Translations under genes and position numbers: made by a program | NCBI GenBank assembly: GCA_016934415.1 | Contig: JAFGSW010000034.1 | Span: 1-64,000, forward strand | Direction of reading: 5' to 3' | Length of the DNA stretch: 64,000 bases | Origin: Spirochaetales bacterium | GTDB lineage: Bacteria; Spirochaetota; Spirochaetia; SZUA-6; RPPD01 | Notes under the pieces: generated by a model | The model's input: only the letters and a program-made list of their open reading frames with translations | What the model was told of the DNA's origin: nothing | Database searches by the model: none | Shown: piece by piece, positions 18,475-25,987 of the stretch | Layout: each line of letters starts with the position of its first letter | How positions within the stretch are numbered: position 1 is the stretch's first letter

Positions 18475-19110
18475 TTACACGGACAGATGGTGTTCAATGA
18501 CGTAGCGGATGAGCGCCGCGTTTGTTTTGAGCTCCAATTTCATCAAGATATGCCGGCGGTGCGTATTGGCCGTGCTCACGCTGAGGTTCAATTTCCTGGC
18601 GATACGGGACACCGTTTCACCCGCGCCGAGAAGAAGCAGGATCTGGAATTCCCTGGGGGAAAGCCGCTCGTGGGCCGGGCCGGCGCGCCGTTTGCCGCGC
18701 CGCGCCGCCAGCTCTTGGGCCGCGGCGGCGCTCAAGTATTTTTTACCCGTCAGCACCGTCTTCAACGCGGGCACAAGTTCTTCCGCGGCCGAATTTTTGC
18801 AGAGATACCCGTCAGCGCCGCCGTCCAGGACCCGGACCGCGTATTGTTCCTCGGGGTGCACGCTGAAAAACAGGATGCGGGCGCCCGGCTTCATGGTTTT
18901 CACCTCTCGAAGTATTTCAAGCCCTCCCTTGTCCGGCAGCGAAATGTCCAGGATCAGGATGTCGCACGGGCAATGATTCAGTTTTGCCAGCGCCTCACGA
19001 CCGCTTCCCGCCTCCCCCGTCACCCTGAACTCCGCCTCCAGCCCGATTATTTTTTTCAATCCCTCGCGCATCAACGCGTGATCGTCGAGAATGAAAATAC
19101 CGACGCTCAT
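18475..19110 (-). CDS. NarL/FixJ-type response regulator
   Basis: 211 residues. Receiver (about 1-120; FILDDHALMREGL, ILILDISLPDKGG, CKNSAAEEL) and a C-terminal LuxR-type HTH (about 145-205; LSPREFQILLLLGAGETVS, STANTHRRHI). ATG 19110 overlaps the stop of the HisKA_3 kinase upstream (19107), so the two form a cognate pair by translation coupling. It should bind DNA when phosphorylated. Targets are unknown. Confidence 0.93.
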   Translation of the reverse strand: MSVGIFILDDHALMREGLKKIIGLEAEFRVTGEAGSGREALAKLNHCPCDILILDISLPDKGGLEILREVKTMKPGARILFFSVHPEEQYAVRVLDGGADGYLCKNSAAEELVPALKTVLTGKKYLSAAAAQELAARRGKRRAGPAHERLSPREFQILLLLGAGETVSRIARKLNLSVSTANTHRRHILMKLELKTNAALIRYVIEHHLSV

Positions 19111-21011
19111 TCCGCCTCCTTTTCCGGTCCCGCGCCGGGGAGGGGCAGGCGGACCGTGACGGTCGTGCCTTTCCCCGGAAACGACGTCACCGCCAGGGAA
19201 CCGCCCAGGGCCAGCGCCCTTTCCCGCATGCCGAGCAGGCCGAATGTTTTCGGCTTGGTTTTCGCTTCATCCGCCAGCCCGCGCCCGTTATCGGAGATAT
19301 CGAGGAGCAGGAAACCGGGGACCGCGTTCAGTTCGACGGTGACCGCGGACGCGCCCGCGTGGCGGAACACGTTGGTGAGCGCTTCCTGGCATACGCGGAA
19401 AAGGGCGATCGAACATGACGGGTCGAGGGGTATGTTTGCCGCGTTCGTGACGAGCCGGCAAACGACGCCGCTGCGAATTTCAAAACGCTCCGCCTCCCAG
19501 GCAAGCGCGGCGGCCAAGCCCATCTCGTCGATCATCTGCGGGCGCAGACCGGAAATGATCTCCCGGAGCACCCGCGCCATCTCGTCAACCAGGTCCCCAG
19601 CCGCTTTCAATTCGCCGGTAAGCCGCTTTCGCGGCATTCCCCGCTTCCCGGCGGCGTTCTCACGGGAGAGCAGGGACAGGTCCATTTTTAAGGCCGCCAT
19701 GCTCTGCCCCAGCCGGTCATGGAACTCCCGCGCCAGATGCTTCCGCTCCTCCTCGCGGACGTGGTTGAGGTGATCGGCCAATCGGCGCAAATCCTCGTGT
19801 GATTTCCGGATTTCCAGCTCCGCGCTTTTGCGTTCGCTGATATCAAGGACGGCCGCCGCCCTCACGGAATGGCCGTCGAAGTTCATCGACCTTGCCCGAA
19901 TCTCGATCGGAAAAAACGTTCCGTCCTTCCGTACGCCGACGGCTTCGTAGGAGCCGCGGACGCCCTCGGCGACGCGGCGTTCCACGGTTTCCCTGCTTTC
20001 AGGCGCTATAACCAGGGGAATGACCTGTTTCCCCAATAATTCGTCCGGTTTATATCCGAAGAGCGAATGAAATTGTTCATTTATATTCAGGGCGACGCCC
20101 CCTTCGTGGATGCAGACGCCTTCGAATGTCGCCTGGGTGAGAAGACGGAAACGGTCGTGCATCGTCTCCAGTTCCTTTTCGGCGCGTTTGCGTTCGCTGA
20201 TATCGGCCATGATGACGAGGAGCCGTCGTTTCTCCCGGTACTGAAAGGGAACGAACATGCAGTCGAATACCGATTCTTCACCCCGCGGCGAAACCGTCCT
20301 CGCTTCATGCCGGCATTCGCGGCCCGAGGCGAGCGCCTTTTCAGCGGCGGCCAGCATCCCCGACTCCCGCCATAATCGCAGCCGGAACGCGTTTTGGGGA
20401 AAAATGGCGCCGATATCCTCGCCCGTCATCCGCCGGAAGGCGGGATTGACGGAAACCACATTGCCGGAAGCGGTGCAGGTGACGATGCCGACCGGTGAAG
20501 AATCGATCACGGTTCGATTGTAGCGGAAAGCGTCGGCCATGCGTTCCTCGGAACGTTTTCTTTCGGTCATGTCGCGGATGACCAGGCTGTATCTCGTCCG
20601 GCGCCGGCGGTCGAAAAAACATACTGAAGAAACGTCAGCCGTGAACTTCGTCCCGTCTTTCCGGATAAAAACCAGTTCCCCGTGAAACCGTCCGCCGCGC
20701 ATCCGTTCGTCCAGGGCGGCGATCCACTTCGGGTCCGAAGCGTCGGCGATTCCGGCCCGGCCCGCCCGCCGGAGTTCCGCCTCCGAATAGCCCAACACGG
20801 CGCAGGCCGTCCGGTTCGCGCGGAAAATACGCCCTTCGGGCGACGTCAGCAGAACGGCGTCGAGGCAGGTCTCGAACAATAACCGATACCAGGTTGCGTC
20901 GTCGCGGGCGGTTTTCGCGGCGGAGCCCCTGAATTTCCACCTCTTGCGTTCTTTATTTTTCCCGGGAAGGTAAAAACGCGATGTAAACTTCATCTTGACG
21001 CTTTTTTTCAT
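19107..21011 (-). CDS. PASx3 HisKA_3 (NarX-type) histidine kinase
   Basis: 634 residues. Three PAS domains (about 42-160, 165-285, 290-410), each followed by a DMTERK/DISERK linker, then a HisKA_3 dimerisation helix (LAREFHDRLGQSMAAL, His about 437) and HATPase (DNGRGL, GLLGMRERA, PGKGTTVTV). No membrane span, so it is a cytosolic sensor. ATG 21011 is taken, although its ribosome site is weak; ATG 20993 is an alternative. The cognate regulator overlaps its stop by four bases. Confidence 0.92.
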   Translation of the reverse strand: MKKSVKMKFTSRFYLPGKNKERKRWKFRGSAAKTARDDATWYRLLFETCLDAVLLTSPEGRIFRANRTACAVLGYSEAELRRAGRAGIADASDPKWIAALDERMRGGRFHGELVFIRKDGTKFTADVSSVCFFDRRRRTRYSLVIRDMTERKRSEERMADAFRYNRTVIDSSPVGIVTCTASGNVVSVNPAFRRMTGEDIGAIFPQNAFRLRLWRESGMLAAAEKALASGRECRHEARTVSPRGEESVFDCMFVPFQYREKRRLLVIMADISERKRAEKELETMHDRFRLLTQATFEGVCIHEGGVALNINEQFHSLFGYKPDELLGKQVIPLVIAPESRETVERRVAEGVRGSYEAVGVRKDGTFFPIEIRARSMNFDGHSVRAAAVLDISERKSAELEIRKSHEDLRRLADHLNHVREEERKHLAREFHDRLGQSMAALKMDLSLLSRENAAGKRGMPRKRLTGELKAAGDLVDEMARVLREIISGLRPQMIDEMGLAAALAWEAERFEIRSGVVCRLVTNAANIPLDPSCSIALFRVCQEALTNVFRHAGASAVTVELNAVPGFLLLDISDNGRGLADEAKTKPKTFGLLGMRERALALGGSLAVTSFPGKGTTVTVRLPLPGAGPEKEAE

Positions 21012-21142
21012 ACCATATTTACCCGGAACTTAGTTTAAATTTATTGTAACTGAAAATGGCCGGCGCCGCCAGCTTTTCGCGATCATTCGGCCTCCGGGGC
21101 GGGCGGTCGGCCGGGAGCCGGGAACCTGAGATTCATCGGCCG

Positions 21143-21787
21143 CTACAAGAGTTTGTTTTTCATCGCGTACACGCCCAGTTCAATCGGCGACTTGATATTA
21201 AGTTTTTGGAAGATATGCTTCTTGTAGGTCGAGATCGTGGGCTCGGCCAGACGCAGCCTGTGGCTGATTTCCTTATTGGGCAGCCCCCCGGCCAGGAGCA
21301 GAAAGACGCTGTATTCCCTCTCAGTAAGCGTGAGATGCGGAAGCGCCGCTTCTTCGGGCCGCGTACTCTGAATGGACGCCGCCATGAGGCGGACGCATCT
21401 CCGGTTGAAATAGTTCGTGCCGGCCATGACGGACTCAATGGCCCGAAGGATTTCCGAGGCCGGCTGGGCCTTGTGAATGAATCCCGCCGCGCCGCTCCGA
21501 ACGCATTTCAACGCTAATTTCTCCTCATCACGGTCGGTGAGAACGATGAAACGAAGCCGCGGGTTTTGCCGGAGAAGCCGCGCCATGGCTCCGGTCGCGT
21601 CTCGGTTGCCCAGCCAGACGTCGAACAGAACAATGATCCCGCCCGCGGCGCCACGGACAAGCACCCCGAGCTCATCCTCGTCGGCGGCCTCCTTCACGCG
21701 CGAATAGCCGTTCATCAGAAGATGGGCGGCGAGGCCTTTCCGGTAAATCGTGTGGTCGTCCGCTATGATGATCGTCGTTTTTTCCAT
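21143..21787 (-). CDS. NarL/FixJ-type response regulator (orphan)
   Basis: 214 residues. Receiver: IIIADDHTIYRKG, acceptor Asp in VLFDVWLGNRD (an unusual loop in place of MPG/LPG), Lys in IHKAQP. The LuxR-type HTH follows (about 145-205; LTLTEREYSVFLLLAGGL, TISTYKKHIF). It precedes the HisKA_3 kinase by 130 bases on the same strand and could share its transcript, giving one kinase with two regulators. The ribosome site at ATG 21787 is weak. Confidence 0.9.
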   Translation of the reverse strand: MEKTTIIIADDHTIYRKGLAAHLLMNGYSRVKEAADEDELGVLVRGAAGGIIVLFDVWLGNRDATGAMARLLRQNPRLRFIVLTDRDEEKLALKCVRSGAAGFIHKAQPASEILRAIESVMAGTNYFNRRCVRLMAASIQSTRPEEAALPHLTLTEREYSVFLLLAGGLPNKEISHRLRLAEPTISTYKKHIFQKLNIKSPIELGVYAMKNKLL

Positions 21788-22128
21788 GTGTTTCTGCGGA
21801 AAAAATATCCCGACTGCCTATGCGGCCTCGGACGGCGGCGGCCGTTCCCGGGGGACCGTCAATGCAAAAACGGGCGTTTCCCCATGCAGTAAGCATAGCG
21901 GGTGTTTGGGGAATTATCAAATAAATTTTTCCCCCCGTCAAAGTAATTCGTTCCGCGCGGAAATATTTCTACGGGCGAGTGAAAGTGTTTCAATATATTT
22001 CCGGACCGGCGTCGCTTATAATTTTCTATGGGTGATCATTACCGCCGGACCGCACCGTTCCATGAGGTGCGGTCGACGACGGAATGACATCACCAATTCG
22101 ATCATTATTTTCAGAAAGGAGAAACAGG
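21788..22128. promoter_or_regulatory. Divergent intergenic region
   Basis: 341 bases between the minus-strand NarL gene and the plus-strand lipoprotein gene, locally AT-rich. A TATAAT box is present at 22017-22022 on the plus strand, 107 bases before the lipoprotein start; no good -35 at 17 bases was found, so the promoter is tentative. No gene was seen here. Confidence 0.3.
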
Positions 22129-23196
22129 ATGAAAACAAAAACGAGAAGGGGAGCGTTATTACTGCTCATAGCGGCCGCGGCCCTTACCTTGCTGACCGGA
22201 TGTCCGCCGCCGACAACGACCGATTCATCCACCCATACGGTGACGTATGACGGCAATGGCTCAGACGGCGGGACGGTCCCGACGGACGCCGCCCAGTATG
22301 CGGAGGGAGCGACGGTCACGGTCGCGGACGCCGGGACAATGACCCTAACGGACAATGTGTTCGACGGCTGGAATACGGCGGCCGACGGAAGCGGTACGGC
22401 TTACGCGGCGGCGGCCACGTTCGCCATGGGAACGGCCGATGTTACGCTGTACGCGCAGTGGATCGCCAACACGCACACCGTGACGTACGACGGCAACGGC
22501 TCCGACGGGGGGACGGTCCCGACGGACGCCGCCCTGTATACGGCGGGGGCGACGGTCACGGTCGCGGGCGCCGGCACAATGACCCGGACGGGCTACGCGT
22601 TCGACGGCTGGAACACGGCGGCCGACGGGAGCGGAACGGCCTACGCGGCGGCGGCCACGTTCGCCATGGGAACGGCCGATGTTACGCTGTACGCGCAGTG
22701 GATCGCCGATTATTTCAATGTAAACTTCACGACTATCGGCGGGACAGCGAACGGATACGCCCAGGACGGCGATCACGGAAGCAGCGACGTTCCGGGGATC
22801 ACCCTTTACTTCATCGGGGTCACCACGAGCGGTTCCGGTTATTTCAAAGTGTACGATACGGGCGGATCGCCGGCGGCCGGTGTTTCCGGGAGCGATCCCG
22901 CGACCCAGGCGTTTTTCGGAATAAATTCATTCAACGCCGCCGTTGATTTCAGTATTTCAAGCTTCAGCGTGTACAACCCCGGCGGAACCCCGGTATCAAT
23001 TCAGGTGGACGGATGGGCGGGTACCATGCCCTGGCCTCCGTCGGGAACGGGAGACGTCGTGACGTACACCACCAGCGTGGCCGCGGGAGGATGGGCCACG
23101 GTCAATCTAACCGGATTTACGGGAATTTCGAGTCTGACGATCGATTTCGCAGATACGACGCCCCTCTATTTCAATAATTTCTCCGTATTACCGTGA
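22129..23196 (+). CDS. Lipoprotein with two Listeria-Bacteroides (InlB B-type) repeats
   Basis: 355 residues from ATG 22129 with AAAGGAG at 22116-22122. Signal peptide with lipobox LLTGC (Cys about 24). Residues about 35-115 and 115-195 are two nearly identical 80-residue modules (HTVTYDGNGSDGGTVP ... FDGWNTAADGSGTAY ... VTLYAQW), the beta-grasp repeat family known from internalin B and many surface proteins. The remaining 160 residues look like a beta-sandwich (GYFKVYDTGG, VSIQVDGWAG, LTIDFADTT). It is probably exposed on the surface and used in binding. It is not a signalling gene, though it sits inside the kinase island. Confidence 0.85.
   Translation: MKTKTRRGALLLLIAAAALTLLTGCPPPTTTDSSTHTVTYDGNGSDGGTVPTDAAQYAEGATVTVADAGTMTLTDNVFDGWNTAADGSGTAYAAAATFAMGTADVTLYAQWIANTHTVTYDGNGSDGGTVPTDAALYTAGATVTVAGAGTMTRTGYAFDGWNTAADGSGTAYAAAATFAMGTADVTLYAQWIADYFNVNFTTIGGTANGYAQDGDHGSSDVPGITLYFIGVTTSGSGYFKVYDTGGSPAAGVSGSDPATQAFFGINSFNAAVDFSISSFSVYNPGGTPVSIQVDGWAGTMPWPPSGTGDVVTYTTSVAAGGWATVNLTGFTGISSLTIDFADTTPLYFNNFSVLP
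22240..22707 (+). repeat. Two near-identical 228-bp direct repeats, 240-bp period
   Basis: Copy 1 runs 22240-22467 and copy 2 22480-22707, separated by 12 bases. They encode the two InlB-B-type modules. Long stretches are identical at DNA level, including silent positions (the segment from GGCGGCGGCCACG to GTGGATCGCC), which points to recent duplication or gene conversion. Confidence 0.9.
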
Positions 23197-23230
23197 TGAT
23201 GATAGGCTAAAATCGGCGAACGCGAAAACT

Positions 23231-23672
23231 ATGTTTTTTACGGCCGGGGGGGACGGAAACATCCCGCCCGGCGTTTTTTCCGAGCATTGTCGAGGCGCCG
23301 CTCCTGGACAAGGCCGCCGCCGTGATAATATTCGGCCTAAAGACGGCGGGCCCGCCCCCCATTGTCCCGACGAACAAGTATACCGATGCGATACGGGAGG
23401 AGATCTACCTGCGGGTCGTTATGAACCTGGAAATGCCCGGTCATATCGATGATCTGCGGAGGCTGTCCCATACCGATTATCTGACGCAGCTGTACAATCG
23501 CCGCTTTTTTTTTGAAATAGGCGACAAGCTGTTTGAAAACGTCCGGAGAAACAACCTGTGCATCGGCGCGGCCGTCATTATGGAAAAAACGCTGGAAGAA
23601 ACAGTCGGCCGGGCGGACGGACTCATGTACGACACCAAGACCGGCGGACGGAACAGGGCCGTCGCCGGGTAG
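23231..23672 (+). pseudogene. Deletion-scarred copy of the REC-REC-GGDEF cyclase gene
   Basis: Homologous at DNA level to 28880-30124. It keeps the end of the first receiver-like domain (RPAFFPSIVEAPLLDK), then jumps from IREE to IYLRVV (a 426-base deletion in the intact gene between GAGGA copies at 29147 and 29573), keeps YIDDLRRL-type sequence through FENVRRNN, then jumps again between ATCG copies at 29738 and 30014 (276 bases) to TLEETV...TGGRNR. Both losses keep the frame but remove the second receiver and the GGEEF core. The 5' part is also shortened and out of frame with ATG 23231. Homology continues about 20 bases beyond the stop. It cannot make c-di-GMP. Confidence 0.85.
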
Positions 23673-23936
23673 GGCCAGCCGCCGGTCGGTTGGTAAAGAG
23701 ATGCAATATTGATGCGTGTTTGCTCCCGGTTGTCTGAGGCCGGGGTTTTTTCCGTAGCGGGAGTGAGCTAAAATGAATATGGTTGGAGTGGGGACGGATG
23801 AAGTTGACTATCGAGCCGCTGTTTTTTTTCATCCCTTATTCCTTTTTTTTATTCTTTCAATGAATCCGCATACAATTGAGAAAACGGCGAATGTTCGGCA
23901 TATCCGCGCTCCACCTTAAGTATTTTGGTTGACCGC

Positions 23937-25598
23937 CTACTTTTCAAATTTATTCTCGTGCGCTGCCGGCGGCAGGGAAAAGTAGAAGGCCGCCCCTTGG
24001 TCCGGTGCGCTCTCCGCCCACACGCGGCCGCCGTGCCGTTCCACGATGCGCTTGACGATGGCCAGGCCCACGCCCGTGCCCGCGAACTCGTCGCGGCCGT
24101 GCAGACGCTGGAATACGCCGAAGAGTTTGTCCGCGTGACGCATATCAAAGCCGGCGCCATTGTCGCGGACGCAATAGACGGCCGCGTCCCCGGCGGTTTC
24201 GCCGGTGACGGAGACGGACGCCCGCTCCCGGCGCGACGAATATTTGACGGCGTTGGAAATCAGGTTGGCCCACACCTGCCGGATCATGGCCGGGTCCCCG
24301 GGAATGGAAGGCAGATCGCCCACCCGGAATTCCACCCTCTTCCGTCCATCGCCAGGGACGGCCTCCTCATAGGCGCGCTGGGCCGTTTTTTTCATGTCGA
24401 TGATGGAACTGCTCATTTGGGTTTTCCCCAGCCGGGAGAAGGCGAGGAGATCGTCTATCAGTTGGCCCATCCGCCGGGTGTTTTCGGATATGACGGCGCA
24501 AAGATGTCTGCCCTCCGCGTCGAGCGACGGTTCGTAATCTTCAAGCAATATTTCCGTGAACCCGTCGATGGCGCGCAGGGGGGCGCGCAGATCATGAGAC
24601 ACGGAATAGGCGAATGCCTCCAGTTCCCGGTTGGCCGCCTTCAGCTGGGCCGTGCGTTCCTCAACGCGCTGTTCCAGTTCGGCATTGAGTTTCCTAATCT
24701 CCTCCTCGGAATCGCGGAGAGCCTGTGTTTGTTTTTCACGTTCGGTGACGTCGCGGGCCACCGCGATTATTCCGGCCACCTTGTCGCCGTCGCGGATGGG
24801 AGCGATGGTGGTTTCCAGGGTTTTGACCGTTCCGTCGGCGGCGGCAACCGGATAAAGGGCCGCCTTGACCGTGTCTCCCCGCAAAACCGAGGAAATATCG
24901 GCCCGCATCCGTTCGAAAGATTCCGGCGTGAAAATGCTTCGCGCGATACCGAGATTATGGCCGATCCATTGCTCGAACGAATATCCCAAAACGCTTTTTA
25001 CGCTGGGGGAGAGGCTGGAGATGGTGGAATCAGTATCGACCGTAAGGATCACGTCCAAAACGTTTTCAAATCCCAGCCGATAGCGTTGCCCCAGAAGAGC
25101 CAGCTCCCGGTTGGCGTTTTCAAGGTCCGTCATTTTCTTTTCCAGTTTTTTAAAAAGGGTTTCATTATATTGCCGGAAAAATTCCATATCGCCGCCGAGC
25201 GGTTTGTCCGTCCGGTGCGTATCCGTCGCGGGATTGTCCAACACGTCCTTCAAGGCGGCTAAAAGATTTTCCGGATCAATGGGTTTGATGAGGAATCGGT
25301 CCGCTCCGAGCGACAGCGCGAACGTCTCGTCTTGAGAATCGGTATACGTGGCGGTATAGAAAACGAACGGCACGTGTTTGAGGAGCTGGTCCGTCTTGCA
25401 GCGCCTGCACAGGTCGTACCCGTCCATGACCGGCATGAGAATGTCCGTGACGATCAGGTCCGGCGCGTTCGCCAGGGCCTTGTTCAAGGCGTCCCGGCCG
25501 TTCACCGCCGTGGCCACACCGTACCCGCCGCCGGTGAGAAGGCTTTCCAGGAAATAGCGGTTGCCTTCGTTGTCGTCTACGATCAGAATTTTTTTCAT
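23937..25598 (-). CDS. Soluble kinase REC-PAS-HisKA-HATPase
   Basis: 553 residues; ATG 25598 overlaps the stop of the upstream receiver gene (25595). Receiver (2-120; ILIVDDNEGNRYFL, LIVTDILMPVMDG), a linker, PAS (165-290; ends DVTEREK), coiled coil (VEERTAQL), HisKA with SHDLRAPLR and HATPase (LISNAVKY, DNGAGF, GTGVGLAI). The last 250 residues closely match the kinase at 12635-15232. No membrane span. It is the third gene of the O-N-M type operon that begins with the Cache kinase at 28377. Confidence 0.93.
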   Translation of the reverse strand: MKKILIVDDNEGNRYFLESLLTGGGYGVATAVNGRDALNKALANAPDLIVTDILMPVMDGYDLCRRCKTDQLLKHVPFVFYTATYTDSQDETFALSLGADRFLIKPIDPENLLAALKDVLDNPATDTHRTDKPLGGDMEFFRQYNETLFKKLEKKMTDLENANRELALLGQRYRLGFENVLDVILTVDTDSTISSLSPSVKSVLGYSFEQWIGHNLGIARSIFTPESFERMRADISSVLRGDTVKAALYPVAAADGTVKTLETTIAPIRDGDKVAGIIAVARDVTEREKQTQALRDSEEEIRKLNAELEQRVEERTAQLKAANRELEAFAYSVSHDLRAPLRAIDGFTEILLEDYEPSLDAEGRHLCAVISENTRRMGQLIDDLLAFSRLGKTQMSSSIIDMKKTAQRAYEEAVPGDGRKRVEFRVGDLPSIPGDPAMIRQVWANLISNAVKYSSRRERASVSVTGETAGDAAVYCVRDNGAGFDMRHADKLFGVFQRLHGRDEFAGTGVGLAIVKRIVERHGGRVWAESAPDQGAAFYFSLPPAAHENKFEK

Positions 25599-25987
25599 GG
25601 ATTTTTCTCCCGGGAGTGATCGTCGGTCAAAAACCGCCGGATATCGTTGATAAACGAGTCCGGATCGATGGGTTTTTCCAGGTAACCGTCGCAGCCGGCG
25701 GCGATGGTTTTTTCACGGTCGCCCGACATGGCGTAGGAGGTGACCGCCACCAGCGGCGTGGCCGCCAGGTCCGGATTGCGCCTGATTTCACTCGCGACGG
25801 CGTAGCCGTCCATCACCGGGAGTTGAATGTCGAGCAGGATGAGGTCGGGTTTGACCGCGGCCGCGGTTTCAATCCCCGATCGGCCGTCGCGGGCCGCGAT
25901 CACTTCATATCCCGCCTTTTCCAGCAAAAACCTGACGAGATAGAGGTTTTGTTCATTGTCTTCAATCACGAGAATGACGCGTTTCAT
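25595..25987 (-). CDS. Single-domain response regulator (DivK/CheY-like)
   Basis: 130 residues from ATG 25987, whose A is also the last base of the upstream kinase stop (TAATG overlap). One receiver: VIEDNEQNLYLVRF, LILLDIQLPVMDG, AVTSYAMSGD, Lys in LEKPIDP. The pattern ENEQN and SYAM is the DivK-like class. Both its start and its stop are translationally coupled, so it should be made in step with the two flanking kinases. Confidence 0.92.
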   Translation of the reverse strand: MKRVILVIEDNEQNLYLVRFLLEKAGYEVIAARDGRSGIETAAAVKPDLILLDIQLPVMDGYAVASEIRRNPDLAATPLVAVTSYAMSGDREKTIAAGCDGYLEKPIDPDSFINDIRRFLTDDHSREKNP

